DNA of 64,000 bases, taken from the NCBI GenBank assembly GCA_028023455.1, contig JAQFVV010006427.1, positions 560,001 through 624,000 of the forward strand, in the 5' to 3' direction. Each line of letters begins with the position of its first letter. Position 1 is the first letter of the stretch. The notes beneath the pieces were generated by a model. It ran no database searches and had not been told where the DNA came from. It was given only the letters and a program-made list of their open reading frames with translations. A program made the translations under genes and the position numbers. Below, piece after piece: positions 51,168 through 62,370 of the stretch. This stretch comes from Epiperipatus broadwayi. Lineage: Eukaryota > Onychophora > Udeonychophora > Euonychophora > Peripatidae.

Positions 51168-52710
51168 ATCCATACATGGTAAATTATAACAATGTAATTT
51201 AAAATTTTAACCAAATTATTATATATAATGACAAACATATACGATAAATAACTATAATGGACAAATATCCAATATTTTTTTTTAATTATCCACAATGTTG
51301 TAACAAATGTATAAAGTAAATAATCAATAGTTGTTTATTTCACTCTTATTTAGATCGATTATTTACTTTATGATAAAAATCTGTTAAAAGTTTAAAATAT
51401 TTTTATCCTGGTGCGATTCTTTCAATATTTTAGAATAATTAAAATTCTTAGGTGTTCTTAATTCTACAATCACGATGGATTGAACAAAACTTAATCCTTA
51501 TCAAAGAGTGCATAATAATGAAAAGCCTTGAATGAAAATCAATTATTGGTGAGTTAAAAATATTTAAGACAATCATAACAAGTGGTTTCTTCATCTCTTT
51601 ATAGGTGATGAGGTATAGTTAGTAATCTTTAGGGAGATGACTGCTGTTAATTATAACATCTCTTTTTAAAAAAAAATTTTCAAAGAGAAAATCAATTAGT
51701 TTTAATATGATAATAATTATCTAATATGCAGATGTTTGTCTGAAAAGTTTTGAATTTCTGTAATAATTGTAGTATAAAGTAATTTTAGAAGTCGGTAAAT
51801 GAAGTGCAGTGTTCCTAAGTACTTTTTTAATTATCTATTTCAATAAAAAGTTTTATTTTCTTTACATGTGTTTCAAGATGATAAATGTCTTCAGATGTTT
51901 ACATATTTATTTTGAAATGTTTAGAGGTAGATTTACCACAGGGGGCAAATGTTTATAAAGTTCATTCCTTTTCCTCATTGTGGTTCTAAATACCAAGTTA
52001 GTTAATTTTAATTTAGGTTTTATACAGTTTTCCTATAGACAGCTAGCAATGAAAGAGAAAGATTCCTATCAGGTAAGTCTATTTACAATTTAGTAACACA
52101 TGGATTACAAAGTTTATAGTCATATAGTTAGTTTGTTTATCATTATAGCTCAAAATTTCTCACCCTTTTTGCATTTTATGGAAAAAATTTGATCACTGTT
52201 GCAAAGATATGATGGCTGGCAGTAGAGTAGTGATGTTTTAAAGAAGTTAGACCAGCAAATTACAATGAAATTATTTTACAATTGCAAATCATATTTTAAA
52301 ATATATTGAAATACAATAGTATATTCTTCAATAAAATTAATTTACACATTTTTATATTAAAATAAATATTTACACTACAGATATTAAAATAAATAATTTG
52401 GTTTTATTGAATATTCTTACTATAAAGTGCATTTTCTTACCGCCAATAAATTTACATAAGTATTGAATGATAATATTTTTTTAAGTCTAAATATTTCAAA
52501 GAAACATAAACAATCGTTCATTCACATAGATATTCAAATATCCATTAAAAGTTTATGTCCCTATTATAAGTTAATTTAATATTATGTATGCATTAATATA
52601 AGCATTGCTTTACTGGTCTTACTTTAATTAATTTATCCATATATTATTCATTCATTTATTGTTTTAAAAACTAAATTTATGCTTCGTGTTTTCCTGAAGG
52701 TTTGTGATGA
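49907..52710. other. No gene seen
   Basis: AT-rich DNA with a (TTAA)n run at about 51108-51127, (CA)n then (TA)n at about 51136-51168, and homopolymers. No supportable ORF. Confidence 0.6.
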
Positions 52711-52714
52711 TGGT

Positions 52715-53425
52715 GTTTTTGTTATATTTTTATTGGGCTATTTCCTTCATCTAATAAGAGAATTGAATGACTTTAAAAAATTAACTTTGTTTAAATATTA
52801 CAAATATATTCAACTGTTAATAATAGCACATCAAACAGGTTAGTATATACACAACATTTTGAAAAGTATTATTCTTCCCTGTTTTTCAGGTGTTGCTAGC
52901 CTGACCAGTGACAGTACTAGCATGGCAATCAAATCTGGACCCTTAGATTCTTGAGTAATGAATTTTAAGGTAATGTTCTAACTAACTGAGCCATCCTGCC
53001 AAAAGCAATAGTCAGTAGAAATTCTATATACTTATCTATGAAGATCCTTTTATTTCTCCACTTTTTTCTAAGATCAAAATTGATTAATGGTTTTCATACA
53101 TTATGTATAGTCTCACTAGATTGGCTTATGAGATTGGTTGCAATTTTCATGTGAGCAGCTTCTTTAAATTTTCTTCTTTGTACCTTTTCTTCTGTATGCA
53201 ATATTTTTGGGATTTTCCCCAATTAAACATATATTCATTAGCACATACATGGTTTGTTACCTTAGACACTATCCATTTTTTTCATCTAATCATCAGTTCA
53301 TGTTATTGCAAGCACTTTTCAATAGGATGACAGGTCTCACCAATATATGCTCTTCCACATTCATATAGCATTTCATAGATGAAGTTTTTCTTTTCAGCAA
53401 TTCAAGTTTAGGCTTTGTAATTATT
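52715..53425 (-). mobile_element. Second PLE locus, left copy (GIY-YIG end and 3' tail only)
   Basis: On the minus strand from about 53425: KNFIYEMLYECGRAYIGETC, a GIY-YIG core, then a decayed C-terminal half, then a 3' tail. The tail contains GGCAGGATGGCTCAGTTAGT, CTGTCACTGGTCAGG, AACACCTGAA, and at its end CAATAAAAATATAAC. The right copy has the same tail. The RT is missing, so this copy is 5'-truncated close to the GIY-YIG start. It meets the right copy head-to-head with about 10 bp between. Confidence 0.82.
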
Positions 53426-53434
53426 TCAATAAAA

Positions 53435-54260
53435 TCAAGGATTGGCTATGGGCTCATTATTGTCACCCCTGATTAGCAATGTTTACATGGAAAAAGTTAA
53501 AACCATGGCCATAAAAACTACTTCATATCCACTTAAAATTTGACTTAGCTATGTAGATGATACATTTGTTGTATGGCCACATGATAAAGCACTGCTGCAA
53601 ACTTTCTGAAAACACATCAACAACATATTTTTTTCAATTAAATTCACAAAACAATCAGAACAAGAACAAAAATTGGCATTCTTAGATGTTCTTGTGACAA
53701 GACTTTTATGGCCAAATCAAAACTACAGTTTACTGAAAATCCACACACACAAAAAATATTTACGCTATACTTCCAATCACATCAAAAAACAAAACAGAGT
53801 ATTATACTATCACTATGGAACAGAGAAAAAACAGTTTCTATAGAACAAATATTTATAAAAAATAGTTATCCATCAGTTGATATTAAGAAAATCTTAAATA
53901 GACAACAAAAAGAACCATAAAACAATTATTTCTACTGTAGTGTACCCATACATTTCAAAAATAGCAAACAAATTAAGGACAATCTGCAATCAATATAACA
54001 TCAGAACAGCTTTCCAAAGCCGTATCATACTATGAGGAATTCTAACATCTATAAAGCCTAAACTTGAAATGCTGAAAAAAAGAAAAACTGCATCTATGAA
54101 ATACAATGTAAATGTGGAAGGACATATATTGGTGAAATCAGTCATCCATTGAAAAGTGCTCGCAAAAAACACAAACTGATAATTAGAAGAAAAAAACAGA
54201 TGTGTTTAAGATAGCATAGCATGTAAGTGTCAATGAAGAAAGGGTACAAAGAAAAATTTA
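53435..54260 (+). pseudogene. PLE reverse transcriptase and GIY-YIG pseudogene (second family)
   Basis: Conceptual translation: GLAMGSLLSPLISNVYMEK (motif B), LSYVDDTFVVWPHD (motif C intact) after one stop, EQKLAFLDVLVTR, then frame changes. YIPYISKIANKLRTICNQYN-like sequence follows, then KPKLEMLKKRKNCIYEIQ and CKCGRTYIGEISHPL (GIY-YIG core). The order is that of Penelope/Poseidon-type PLEs. Motif A is absent through 5' truncation. At least two stops and several frame changes occur. It differs strongly from the 26-kb family (CKCGRTYIGE against CDCMLSYIGE), so the window holds at least two PLE families besides the remnant at 32 kb. Confidence 0.85.
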
Positions 54261-54712
54261 AAGAATCTGTTCACATGATAAAGGCAAACAATTGCATAAT
54301 CTAATCTAGTGTGACTATACATAATGTATGGAAACTACTAATCAACTTTGATCTTAGGCAAAAATGGAGAAATCAGGTGGAATTTCATAGATAACTATAT
54401 GAAATTTCTACTCATTGTTGGATTTGCCAGGATGACAACAGTTGGTTAGAGCATTACCTTAAAATTCAATACTCAAGGATCTAAAGTCCAGGTTTAAATC
54501 TCATCCTGGTACTGTCACTGGTCAGATCAGAACACCTGAAGAAGAGGGGAGAATAATATCTCTTGAAATGTTTTGTATATACTAATCTGTTTGATGAGCT
54601 ATTATGAACAATTGAATGTATTTGGATTATTTAAATAAAGTTACATTTTTATAAACACATTCAATACTCATATTACATGATGAAAATAGTCCAATATAAA
54701 AATATAACTGTG
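53435..54712 (+). mobile_element. Second PLE locus, right copy
   Basis: Starts inside the RT at motif B and runs through the GIY-YIG domain and the 3' tail to about 54712. The tail carries the tRNA-like stretch (CAACAGTTGGTTAGAGCATT then CCAGGTTTAAATCTC) at about 54445-54515, and ends CAATATAAAAATATAAC like its inverted partner. The arms with the left copy are about 0.7 kb and clearly more diverged than those of the 26-28 kb pair. Confidence 0.85.
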
Positions 54713-56050
54713 CACTTGTGTGGATATTTATAATTAAATATAAACCAAATTTTTAAATATATAATGCAATTAATTGAAAATGCTATTAAAAATATATACA
54801 TAGATATGGGCAGACATCTTGGATTATGCTCTATAAGATAGTGCATTTATAATATCAATCTTAATTTAATAATAGTATTTGTAACGGTAATAATAGTAAT
54901 AGTAATAATAATATTAATTGTAATAGTGATAAGCCAATAAAAAATTTTGAAGCAATTTAAGTAGTAAAATCTACCACTATATATATATATTGTAACAAAA
55001 TTAAAGATCGATCAATGATCCAAATGTAAATCTTTATTTTATCTTTAAAAGCTTCCAATATAAATATTTAGCTTAATAAATGAAAAATGCATTGTAGATT
55101 TTATATCAAAAGAAAAGAATTATTTAACATGAGTAGTGGCTATTAAACCAAAGAGGTCAGACTGAGTTATCTATCATATTAAAGGTCATTGGACTAAATG
55201 AAATATACTTCTATAATTAGATTTCTCAAAATATCACAATATCAAGAATTATAAACAAATTATTAATAACAACTATTATAACTCAGGTATATGGACAGTA
55301 GATTTTATCCACTTTCAATTCTTGGTTTAATGTTAAGTGCATATTTAAACAAATACCAAGTTAATATGGTCTAGCAGGGCGCCACTAGATTATTTGAATC
55401 TAGACACAGTTATATCTAATAACCTTTCACATGTACCAGGTTTGAATCCCCTTTTTGGTACTTTATTTCTAATAAAACTGGGAGATTTTGCTTTTTGAGC
55501 CATATCACTATATGCACTAATATTTAGGTAAAAGTAAAACATCTTTAAACCAAAGTGGAGTATATTAGACATAAATCATTTCTTAGATCTTAGCATAACA
55601 AATGTGTTTCAATATTTTTTTATAAGTTTTACTAGCTTAGATTACTATTAATTTAGGATGGCAATTCACTCATCCTTGCAGGAAATAGATGATGGAATGG
55701 TGGTTATAATAATACTAAAAAATCACTAAATATTATAAATCAATATTTATTTAAGGCCTTTAAACATTTAAACAGCTCATTAATTAAAATGTTGATGATG
55801 ATGATGATGATGATGATAATAATAATGATAATGACAAGGGTTTCAACTACAGCTCTAGAACTAAGCCTAAACATAAAACTAATTTTTATAAAAAAATTCA
55901 TAATTATTGCTTAATTTTAGCATATTTACTCATATCTTAAATAACTGATATTCAACCAAATATATACACCTCGTTTAATAAAACAAGCTAATATTTATTA
56001 CTGCACTTCTAACATTTACATAAAATTTTCTAGACATACATGAAAATTGA
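54713..56050. other. No gene seen
   Basis: AT-rich DNA with (TAATAG)-like runs near 54890-54925 and (ATG)n at about 55792-55816. AGGTTTGAATCCCC near 55438 is B-box-like and may be a scrap of a tRNA-derived repeat on the plus strand; no A box is convincing. Confidence 0.5.
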
Positions 56051-56052
56051 CA

Positions 56053-56198
<146 letters not shown>

Positions 56199-58450
56199 TA
56201 ATTATATAACAATCCTCAGATGAATTTCAAGCTCTTTCCATTTTCCCTTCAAATGTATATTGTATTAAGTTGGATGTCACATTGACCATGATTTTCACTC
56301 CATGAGAAAAGTATTTCAAGAAAAAAAAATTATCCGCTCATTAGCACACATACTTTATAAATGTAACATGTAAGTAGAATGTTAAAAAAATGTTAATAGA
56401 AATTAGAAAAATCAAGTTCTTAGAAAAGAGTTTTAAATCATTATCTCCCCCTCCCTTCAAAGTGCTGAAATCTATACTTTCTCAAGACAAAATAATTTAA
56501 TATTTTAACATCACCTATTATTTCACATCCACTCACAATTATACACATATAAAATATTACTATGTATGTGCATGTTTTATCTCAAAATAATAATAATATA
56601 TTAGTTAAAACTAAAATCATAATACCATAAAAAAAAATTTACATATTAATATTTCATAATGGTAAAATTAATAAACAAATAAATTTTGATACATTCAAAA
56701 TCATTTATGAAGTTCAAAGCTATTATTATTAAGACATTCTTGGTTTCCATCGATCTGAATTGTCTTTAAAAGTTCTTTAAATAAAATATGTCATTTTATT
56801 ACTAAATTTTTATTAAGACTCTGATTTCATAAAGAAAATAGATATAAAAGTCATATTACCGATCCAAGGGTTCACTTGTCTTGTATACTGTCTATACTTG
56901 GCAGCAACAATTTTCGTGTTCTTTGGAACAATCACTTTCTTGAAGTATATAATTATTTGATGATGAAGATCCTATTGAGGTTATTTGCTTTAGTGGATAA
57001 TTTGGAAATCATTATATCAATTTTTTTTCTCTTCCTGTCAAGCCATATTCTTTTAGTGAATGAAATACAGCAGTTGTTTTCACATTATAAATTTCCCGGA
57101 TTTAAACTCAGTTGTTGGAACAATTAATTGGACTTGATGATTAATATTTATCAGTAGATTAATTCATCTTTCATCGAATGCAGGTGAATGCTTTCTTCCT
57201 TCTATTAAAAACATCTTATTTCTCTGGTCAGTTGAAAGGTGTAGAATATTATTTTAGACAAAACATCTTTTCTTTCCTATATAATGTGCAGCTTCCCAGA
57301 TGGTCAGACAAAGATGGGACATACATATAATTTTTCTAGCCAGTCATTTCTTATATTTTCAACATTCAATTTAATAGTCTAATAATCGGAATCATAATCA
57401 CAATAATAATTCAACTGATTTTTCCAGACAGCTTTTTATGTCCAATTTTTAAGCTAACTTAACCAATCAGAGATAGCATCACTTGCTATTTTTGGACAAA
57501 TTCATTTTAATTAGATCTCTAATTTATTTTCAACTAAATTATTTTTCAACTGAAAAGTTTAATCCTTTTTCCAGACACTTTTGTTTTAAAAAAAAAATAG
57601 ACTTAATCCTTTTTTTCTTACACCTAGGTAACATTTCAAATTTTTGAGCTTCCTTCTTTAGATCTTAAGATAAGACAATTTCAAAATTAGAGTTCCCACC
57701 CAGCTTAAGCTCCCAAAGTGACAAACAATCATTTACTAAAACAAAATTGCTACAAAAATAGATATCTGATTCAACAGATTTCCTCTTTTAACATAAAATT
57801 GTACAAAAAAATAATTTGACAGATTTAACCCTTCTAGTACAAACTGTTGAATAAAAAAAAAAATTAACAGATTTTCTCAATTTTCTTTCAATATTTAATA
57901 AATAAAAAATGTAACTTATGTATGTAATATATCCAAGCATACACACTGCCATTATTCCAATCATTTATAAATCTGGTTGACTAATAATATAAATGCTAGT
58001 TCAGAAATTATAACCCTAACATTTAAAATTAAATCCTTAGCTTTTAAATCCCAATTACAATTATAGAAAAGCAAAATAGAAGTATAGAATAAGATATTAA
58101 AATTGATCAAGCATAGGTTAGTTTTAAAGAAAGTCAAAGTGTTCAATATTTGAAATATAAAACAATTAAATAACTTACACATACACTGCTTATACATATG
58201 CATTATAACTTTGCTTTTTAACTGAAGATTTAAATATTAAATGTGTGTACTGCTCTTTTTGAGATTTATTAACACACAAACAAGTAAAGCATATAATTGC
58301 TGTCCCACTCTCTTTGTGTCTAAAGTGTTTAAAATTTTGATCTGGTAGGGTTTGAACTTGGATGCCCTACAGCTTCTTTTATGGTTATATAAAAATGTAA
58401 TGATGATTTTTGTTCATTTTCTCTCATGCACATTACTATAAATTTAGCTA
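56199..58450. other. No gene seen
   Basis: AT-rich DNA. Around 57480-57880 short motifs such as GACAGATTT and CAACAGATTTCCTC recur in a loose, degenerate fashion. GGGTTTGAACTTGG near 58349 is weakly B-box-like. Nothing else supportable. Confidence 0.5.
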
Positions 58451-58466
58451 GTGACTAAATTGCAAT

Positions 58467-58618
<152 letters not shown>

Positions 58619-58676
58619 CCTTGTCTGTAGGTCATAATAAGGTAGAATGGTCAATTAAAAAAAAATTTTTTTTTAA

Positions 58677-59390
58677 ATTTTAAGATATGTTTGTATGATA
58701 TATAAATAATAGTAGGATAATTAAATTTTATAGTACAATTTAAAGCTGAAAATACCTGGTATATAAAAATGTAAAGGATTATTTTAAAAGAAAACAGTTA
58801 AATAAAGCTTAATTATATTCTTGCTTATGGTTGTAAAAGCTGGCCATATAAAATAATACAGCTATAAATAGTTAAAAGTATATTAATAATTTGAATCTAA
58901 TATTTTTAAAACTAATAAATTAAATAAATGCTATATGCAGTGTATAATTATATTTAATAGTCAAAATTAATAGAGTATATTTTAAAATAAACTTTATGAT
59001 GGTGAGAATTATATTTAGTTCTACATTTTTTAATTATTTTCCAAATTTTTATAAAATATATCAGTTTTGGTAATTTAGACCGAGACGTAAATAAAAAATC
59101 ATTTGATAAAGTTAGTAAACACGTGACTGTATATTATATACCTTCACACACACGCTTGTTAGAATAATAATAAAGTTTGTGAATTAGGAAACTAAATATA
59201 ATTGCCATCGATCCTTAAAGTAAAAGTTAAAATATTAAATATTATTTTAATAATTGTTTTTAAAAGTTTAAATAATTTTGATAAAAGTATAATTGAATTT
59301 AAAAAGTACTAGTCTAAATAATATTTAAGACATTACGTCATCAATTCTTTATTTTAACAGTCTAGTATGTTATAAAACTAAAATGTGTAA
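58677..59390. other. No gene seen
   Basis: AT-rich DNA; nothing supportable. Confidence 0.5.
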
Positions 59391-59394
59391 ATCT

Positions 59395-59475
59395 GTTCGC
59401 GCTAAAAAGTCATTAACCAATCAACGGAGGTAAATTAGCAGACAAAATATAAGAATTAGACGGAGCGGGGGGAGA
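59395..59475 (+). promoter_or_regulatory. Candidate promoter with CCAAT motif
   Basis: TTCGCGCTAAAA, ATTAACCAATCAACGG (CCAAT at 59417-59421) and AGACGGAGCGGGGGGAG fall within 80 bp. CpG and G-rich sequence is rare elsewhere in this window. It lies upstream of a G-over-C skewed plus-strand region that ends in a poly(A) signal. No TATA element is certain. Confidence 0.25.
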
Positions 59476-59600
59476 AGTAATGTGTAAGTGAAAGAGAAAG
59501 TAACATATTTTTTTAGCTGATAACACCATAGCTAGAAAAGTGATATAAATTTAAAATTTTGTATTTATTTTAAAAGTTTTTTTGTAACATATAATATATT

Positions 59601-59867
59601 TTGACTGCCTCCATATGGATTGCTAATTTTAAAAGTTATCTTACCAGGATATTTTATTCAAGTTTAACCAAAAAACCCTACAGTAAAATGGAAGTACAAG
59701 GAAAAATACCTAAAAATATTGCTAAAGGAAAAATATTTGGAAAGTGTCTTAATACAGCTTTATTTATGCTCAACCAGAAACTTGTTATTATCACTCAGAG
59801 AAATATAATTGGGACGCTATATGAAAACTTAAAAGAGAAGTTACTTGCCGTCAGGAAAAAATTATGA
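59601..59867 (+). CDS. Small basic ORF, unrecognised
   Basis: Up to 88 codons open. The internal Met giving MEVQGKIPKNIAKGKIFGKC is in better context than the upstream start. It is Lys-rich with LNTALFMLNQKLVIITQRN in the middle and no signal peptide or known motif. Its TGA overlaps the ATG of the next ORF (ATGA). It lies 200 bp downstream of the CCAAT/G-rich block. I do not recognise it, and chance is a real alternative in DNA of this composition. Confidence 0.25.
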   Translation: MTASIWIANFKSYLTRIFYSSLTKKPYSKMEVQGKIPKNIAKGKIFGKCLNTALFMLNQKLVIITQRNIIGTLYENLKEKLLAVRKKL

Positions 59868-60061
59868 CGCACCAATTTTATAAGGCTACTTTGAAGTTAT
59901 TTTATTCTTCTCTATGGAAAAATTTAATATGCGTTTTTATTATAAAGAAAAATTATGTAAAAGATATAATGAAAAAAGAATGTTTATCTTTTAAAAAGAG
60001 ACATTATAAAAATATAGTACCAGAAATTTCAAAGAAAGAAAAAAGTAATAGAATAATATGA
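59864..60061 (+). CDS. Small Lys-rich ORF overlapping the previous one
   Basis: 65 codons starting in the ATGA overlap: MTHQFYKATLKLFYSSLWKN, then a Lys-rich tail (KKECLSFKKRHYKN, SKKEKSNR). No motif. In animals an ATGA overlap is not expected to be translated, except by reinitiation as proposed for some LINEs. May equally be leader sequence of a noncoding RNA. Confidence 0.18.
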   Translation: MTHQFYKATLKLFYSSLWKNLICVFIIKKNYVKDIMKKECLSFKKRHYKNIVPEISKKEKSNRII

Positions 60062-62010
60062 AAGTGCTATTATTGTGTTTTATAGAAAAGGAACCGAAAA
60101 ACTTTATCTAAGAGGAATTAGAAAAATATTATAAAGTATTCATTGGAGGAAATGCTTGAAAAAAAAAAAATATAAAATTAAATTACTTAGTGAAAATGGA
60201 TCCATGGAAACAGAAAATTTTATTGAAGATTGAAACAAAAGTACCCAGAGGATGCATCGTAAAAGTCGCGCGGGAAAATAATAGCAGACAATATTAGAAG
60301 AGAATATCAGAATTAATAATTGTGTTCAATATTATGAAAACCAAGGATTGTCATCTATGAATATTGACTAAACAGAGCAATTATTGTTTTACTTTAAAAA
60401 TAGAACATTAAGTGACTGAAGAAGAAATAATATACAATTTTTTTTTTTGCTTTAATATGAACGATTTTCAAGAAAGTTTTATGAAGAAGTACCGTAAATA
60501 TAATTTAAATATTTTATTAATTTATTTTTAAATATAAAATGCTATGTGAGATTAGGGAAAACATATAAACATAAATTTAGTAATATTAAAAAATTAAATA
60601 TAATAGCTTGATATAATGATAGGTATATTGTTTAAAAATAAAGTGTATGTATGGGAGTATTGTATCTACAAGAATCAAATGGATGGTGAAGCCTACAGAA
60701 TGCGATTGAGAAGATAAAGATCGTTTGGTAATTTTGATATTTATTTATAATGCATAATATATTTTTTTTTAGATCATCTATTGATTAAGAATGATGTGTG
60801 AAAGTTTAAATTATATGTACACATTATATACAACATTTTAAAACATATTATGAGATAGGAGTAATTCTGAATATGCATACAATAAGTTATTTAAAGTATA
60901 TTAATAATATAATTCGACAAAACAATTGTGTGATTCTTTTGAACTTTCATATTGTAAAGTATTCAGATATTTTAAAATAGTTTGTATATGATAAAAATAT
61001 ACGAGGAAAGTAGTAAAAGATTTTCTTATAGAACAGCGGAATAGTTTTGAAATAAATGAATTTTATTATTGTTAGAAATGCAGATAGGAATTTGTCGATG
61101 TACTGTATAGAAAAATCTTGAGAAATAAGATCGGATAGTGACTTGGTAGTACTAGTGGAGAGGAAACCAAGATGATGTTTTTGTTAAGAAATAGGAAAAA
61201 TAAAGTATTTGGATCATAGTTAGTTTGTGTGATTTCAGTATAGTTAACTAAGTCCTATGACTGAACACATATAGTTTGGACAGTGTTTTTTTTTTTCATA
61301 TCTTTAAACTTTTTTGATGTTATAATAAAGCTGAAGAAATAGCTTTAGCATCACTCCTATAATAGAGGTTGGTAGACAGGTAAAGGTCACTCCTCTATAG
61401 TGTCTTTTAATTCACTGTGCCATTATTGTCAAGGTTTATGATGAGTAATATTCTAGTTATATTTTGATCCTAGGCATCTATCTTCGCTATCCTTATTTCG
61501 TGAATCTGCATCGTCAGAAAGATATTCTCAAAGAAATAATGAATAAAATAGAACTGAAGATACGTTATCGTTTATGTAAGAATAGTTTATTTACTGGAAT
61601 GTGTTAGAATTGTGTAACTTTAAAATTGAAAGTCCAAAATATCATAAAGAGAGAAAGAATCATATGATATAGTTTAAAGTTAATTCGGAAATGAATATAA
61701 GATTTTTAGGGGGAAAATCTAAACAAAGTTTTTTTTTTTTTAAAAAGTGATAATAAAATTTGAATGTTTTAAATAATATTTAGAAAATAAATATTGCATA
61801 TTTATTAAGAAAATAATTCAATAATGTGTAATAAACATATATTTGTGCATGGTATGTTAATGGTTGTAATTATATCATCCGAAGTAAGGCTTGAATGAGT
61901 ATATTAGACTTAATAGGCATCGGATAATGAACAATAAAACTTAATACCGAATGTATAAGAATGTTTTTGAATTTGTAGGATTCCATTCATAACCAATATA
62001 AAACTAGAAT
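60062..62010. other. No clear gene; G-over-C skewed region
   Basis: The plus strand is visibly richer in G than C from about 59.2 to 62.3 kb, unlike most of the window. Possible splice signals occur (GACAG|GTAAAG near 61380, TTTGTAG near 61980). No exon chain can be established from sequence alone. Confidence 0.3.
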
Positions 62011-62026
62011 TTTATTGTTTTGTAGA

Positions 62027-62197
62027 ATGTTTACTACGAATGTAATTTTTGTAAAATTTATAATTTTAATAATAGTAGGGATACAAAGTGTTAATGATAA
62101 TCCGATAAGAAATTCATTTTGTAACAAGCTAACCATAATAAGAAATCCAATAATAATAGTACTGTATTTTCTTAAACATTTAAAAGATAAGAGTTAA
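62027..62197 (+). CDS. Possible last exon encoding a small hydrophobic-leader peptide
   Basis: TTTTATTGTTTTGTAG forms a good acceptor ending one base before an ATG. The 56-codon frame reads MFTTNVIFVKFIILIIVGI, then SVNDNPIRNSFCNK, a second hydrophobic stretch (NPIIIVLYFL) and KHLKDKS. The N-terminus looks like a signal peptide or membrane anchor. A poly(A) signal lies about 120 bp after the stop. No family is recognised. Codon content is that of AT-rich DNA, so chance remains possible. Confidence 0.3.
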   Translation: MFTTNVIFVKFIILIIVGIQSVNDNPIRNSFCNKLTIIRNPIIIVLYFLKHLKDKS

Positions 62198-62318
62198 CTA
62201 GGAAAAATAAATAGAAGTTTGATTTTCATTTTTATAAACTAGTAAAATACTTTTGTGATAGGAGAGTAAGGATATCCAATGTACATAATGTAAAATATTG
62301 TTATTTGTTTATGTTATT

Positions 62319-62370
62319 AATAAACTTTGTTGTAAATTTATTTTAAAGTTTTGTGTCTTCGTTGTTATTT
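62319..62370 (+). terminator. Candidate polyadenylation signal
   Basis: AATAAA at 62319-62324 is followed at 25-45 bp by a GT/T-rich element (TTTTGTGTCTTCGTTGTT). This is the standard arrangement of cleavage and polyadenylation sites. AATAAA alone is common in such DNA; the downstream element makes this one better than most. Confidence 0.4.

Noticed and set aside
55365-55480. Possible SINE from AGGTTTGAATCCCC
   Set aside because: Only a B-box-like string; no A box, tail or second copy that I could find.
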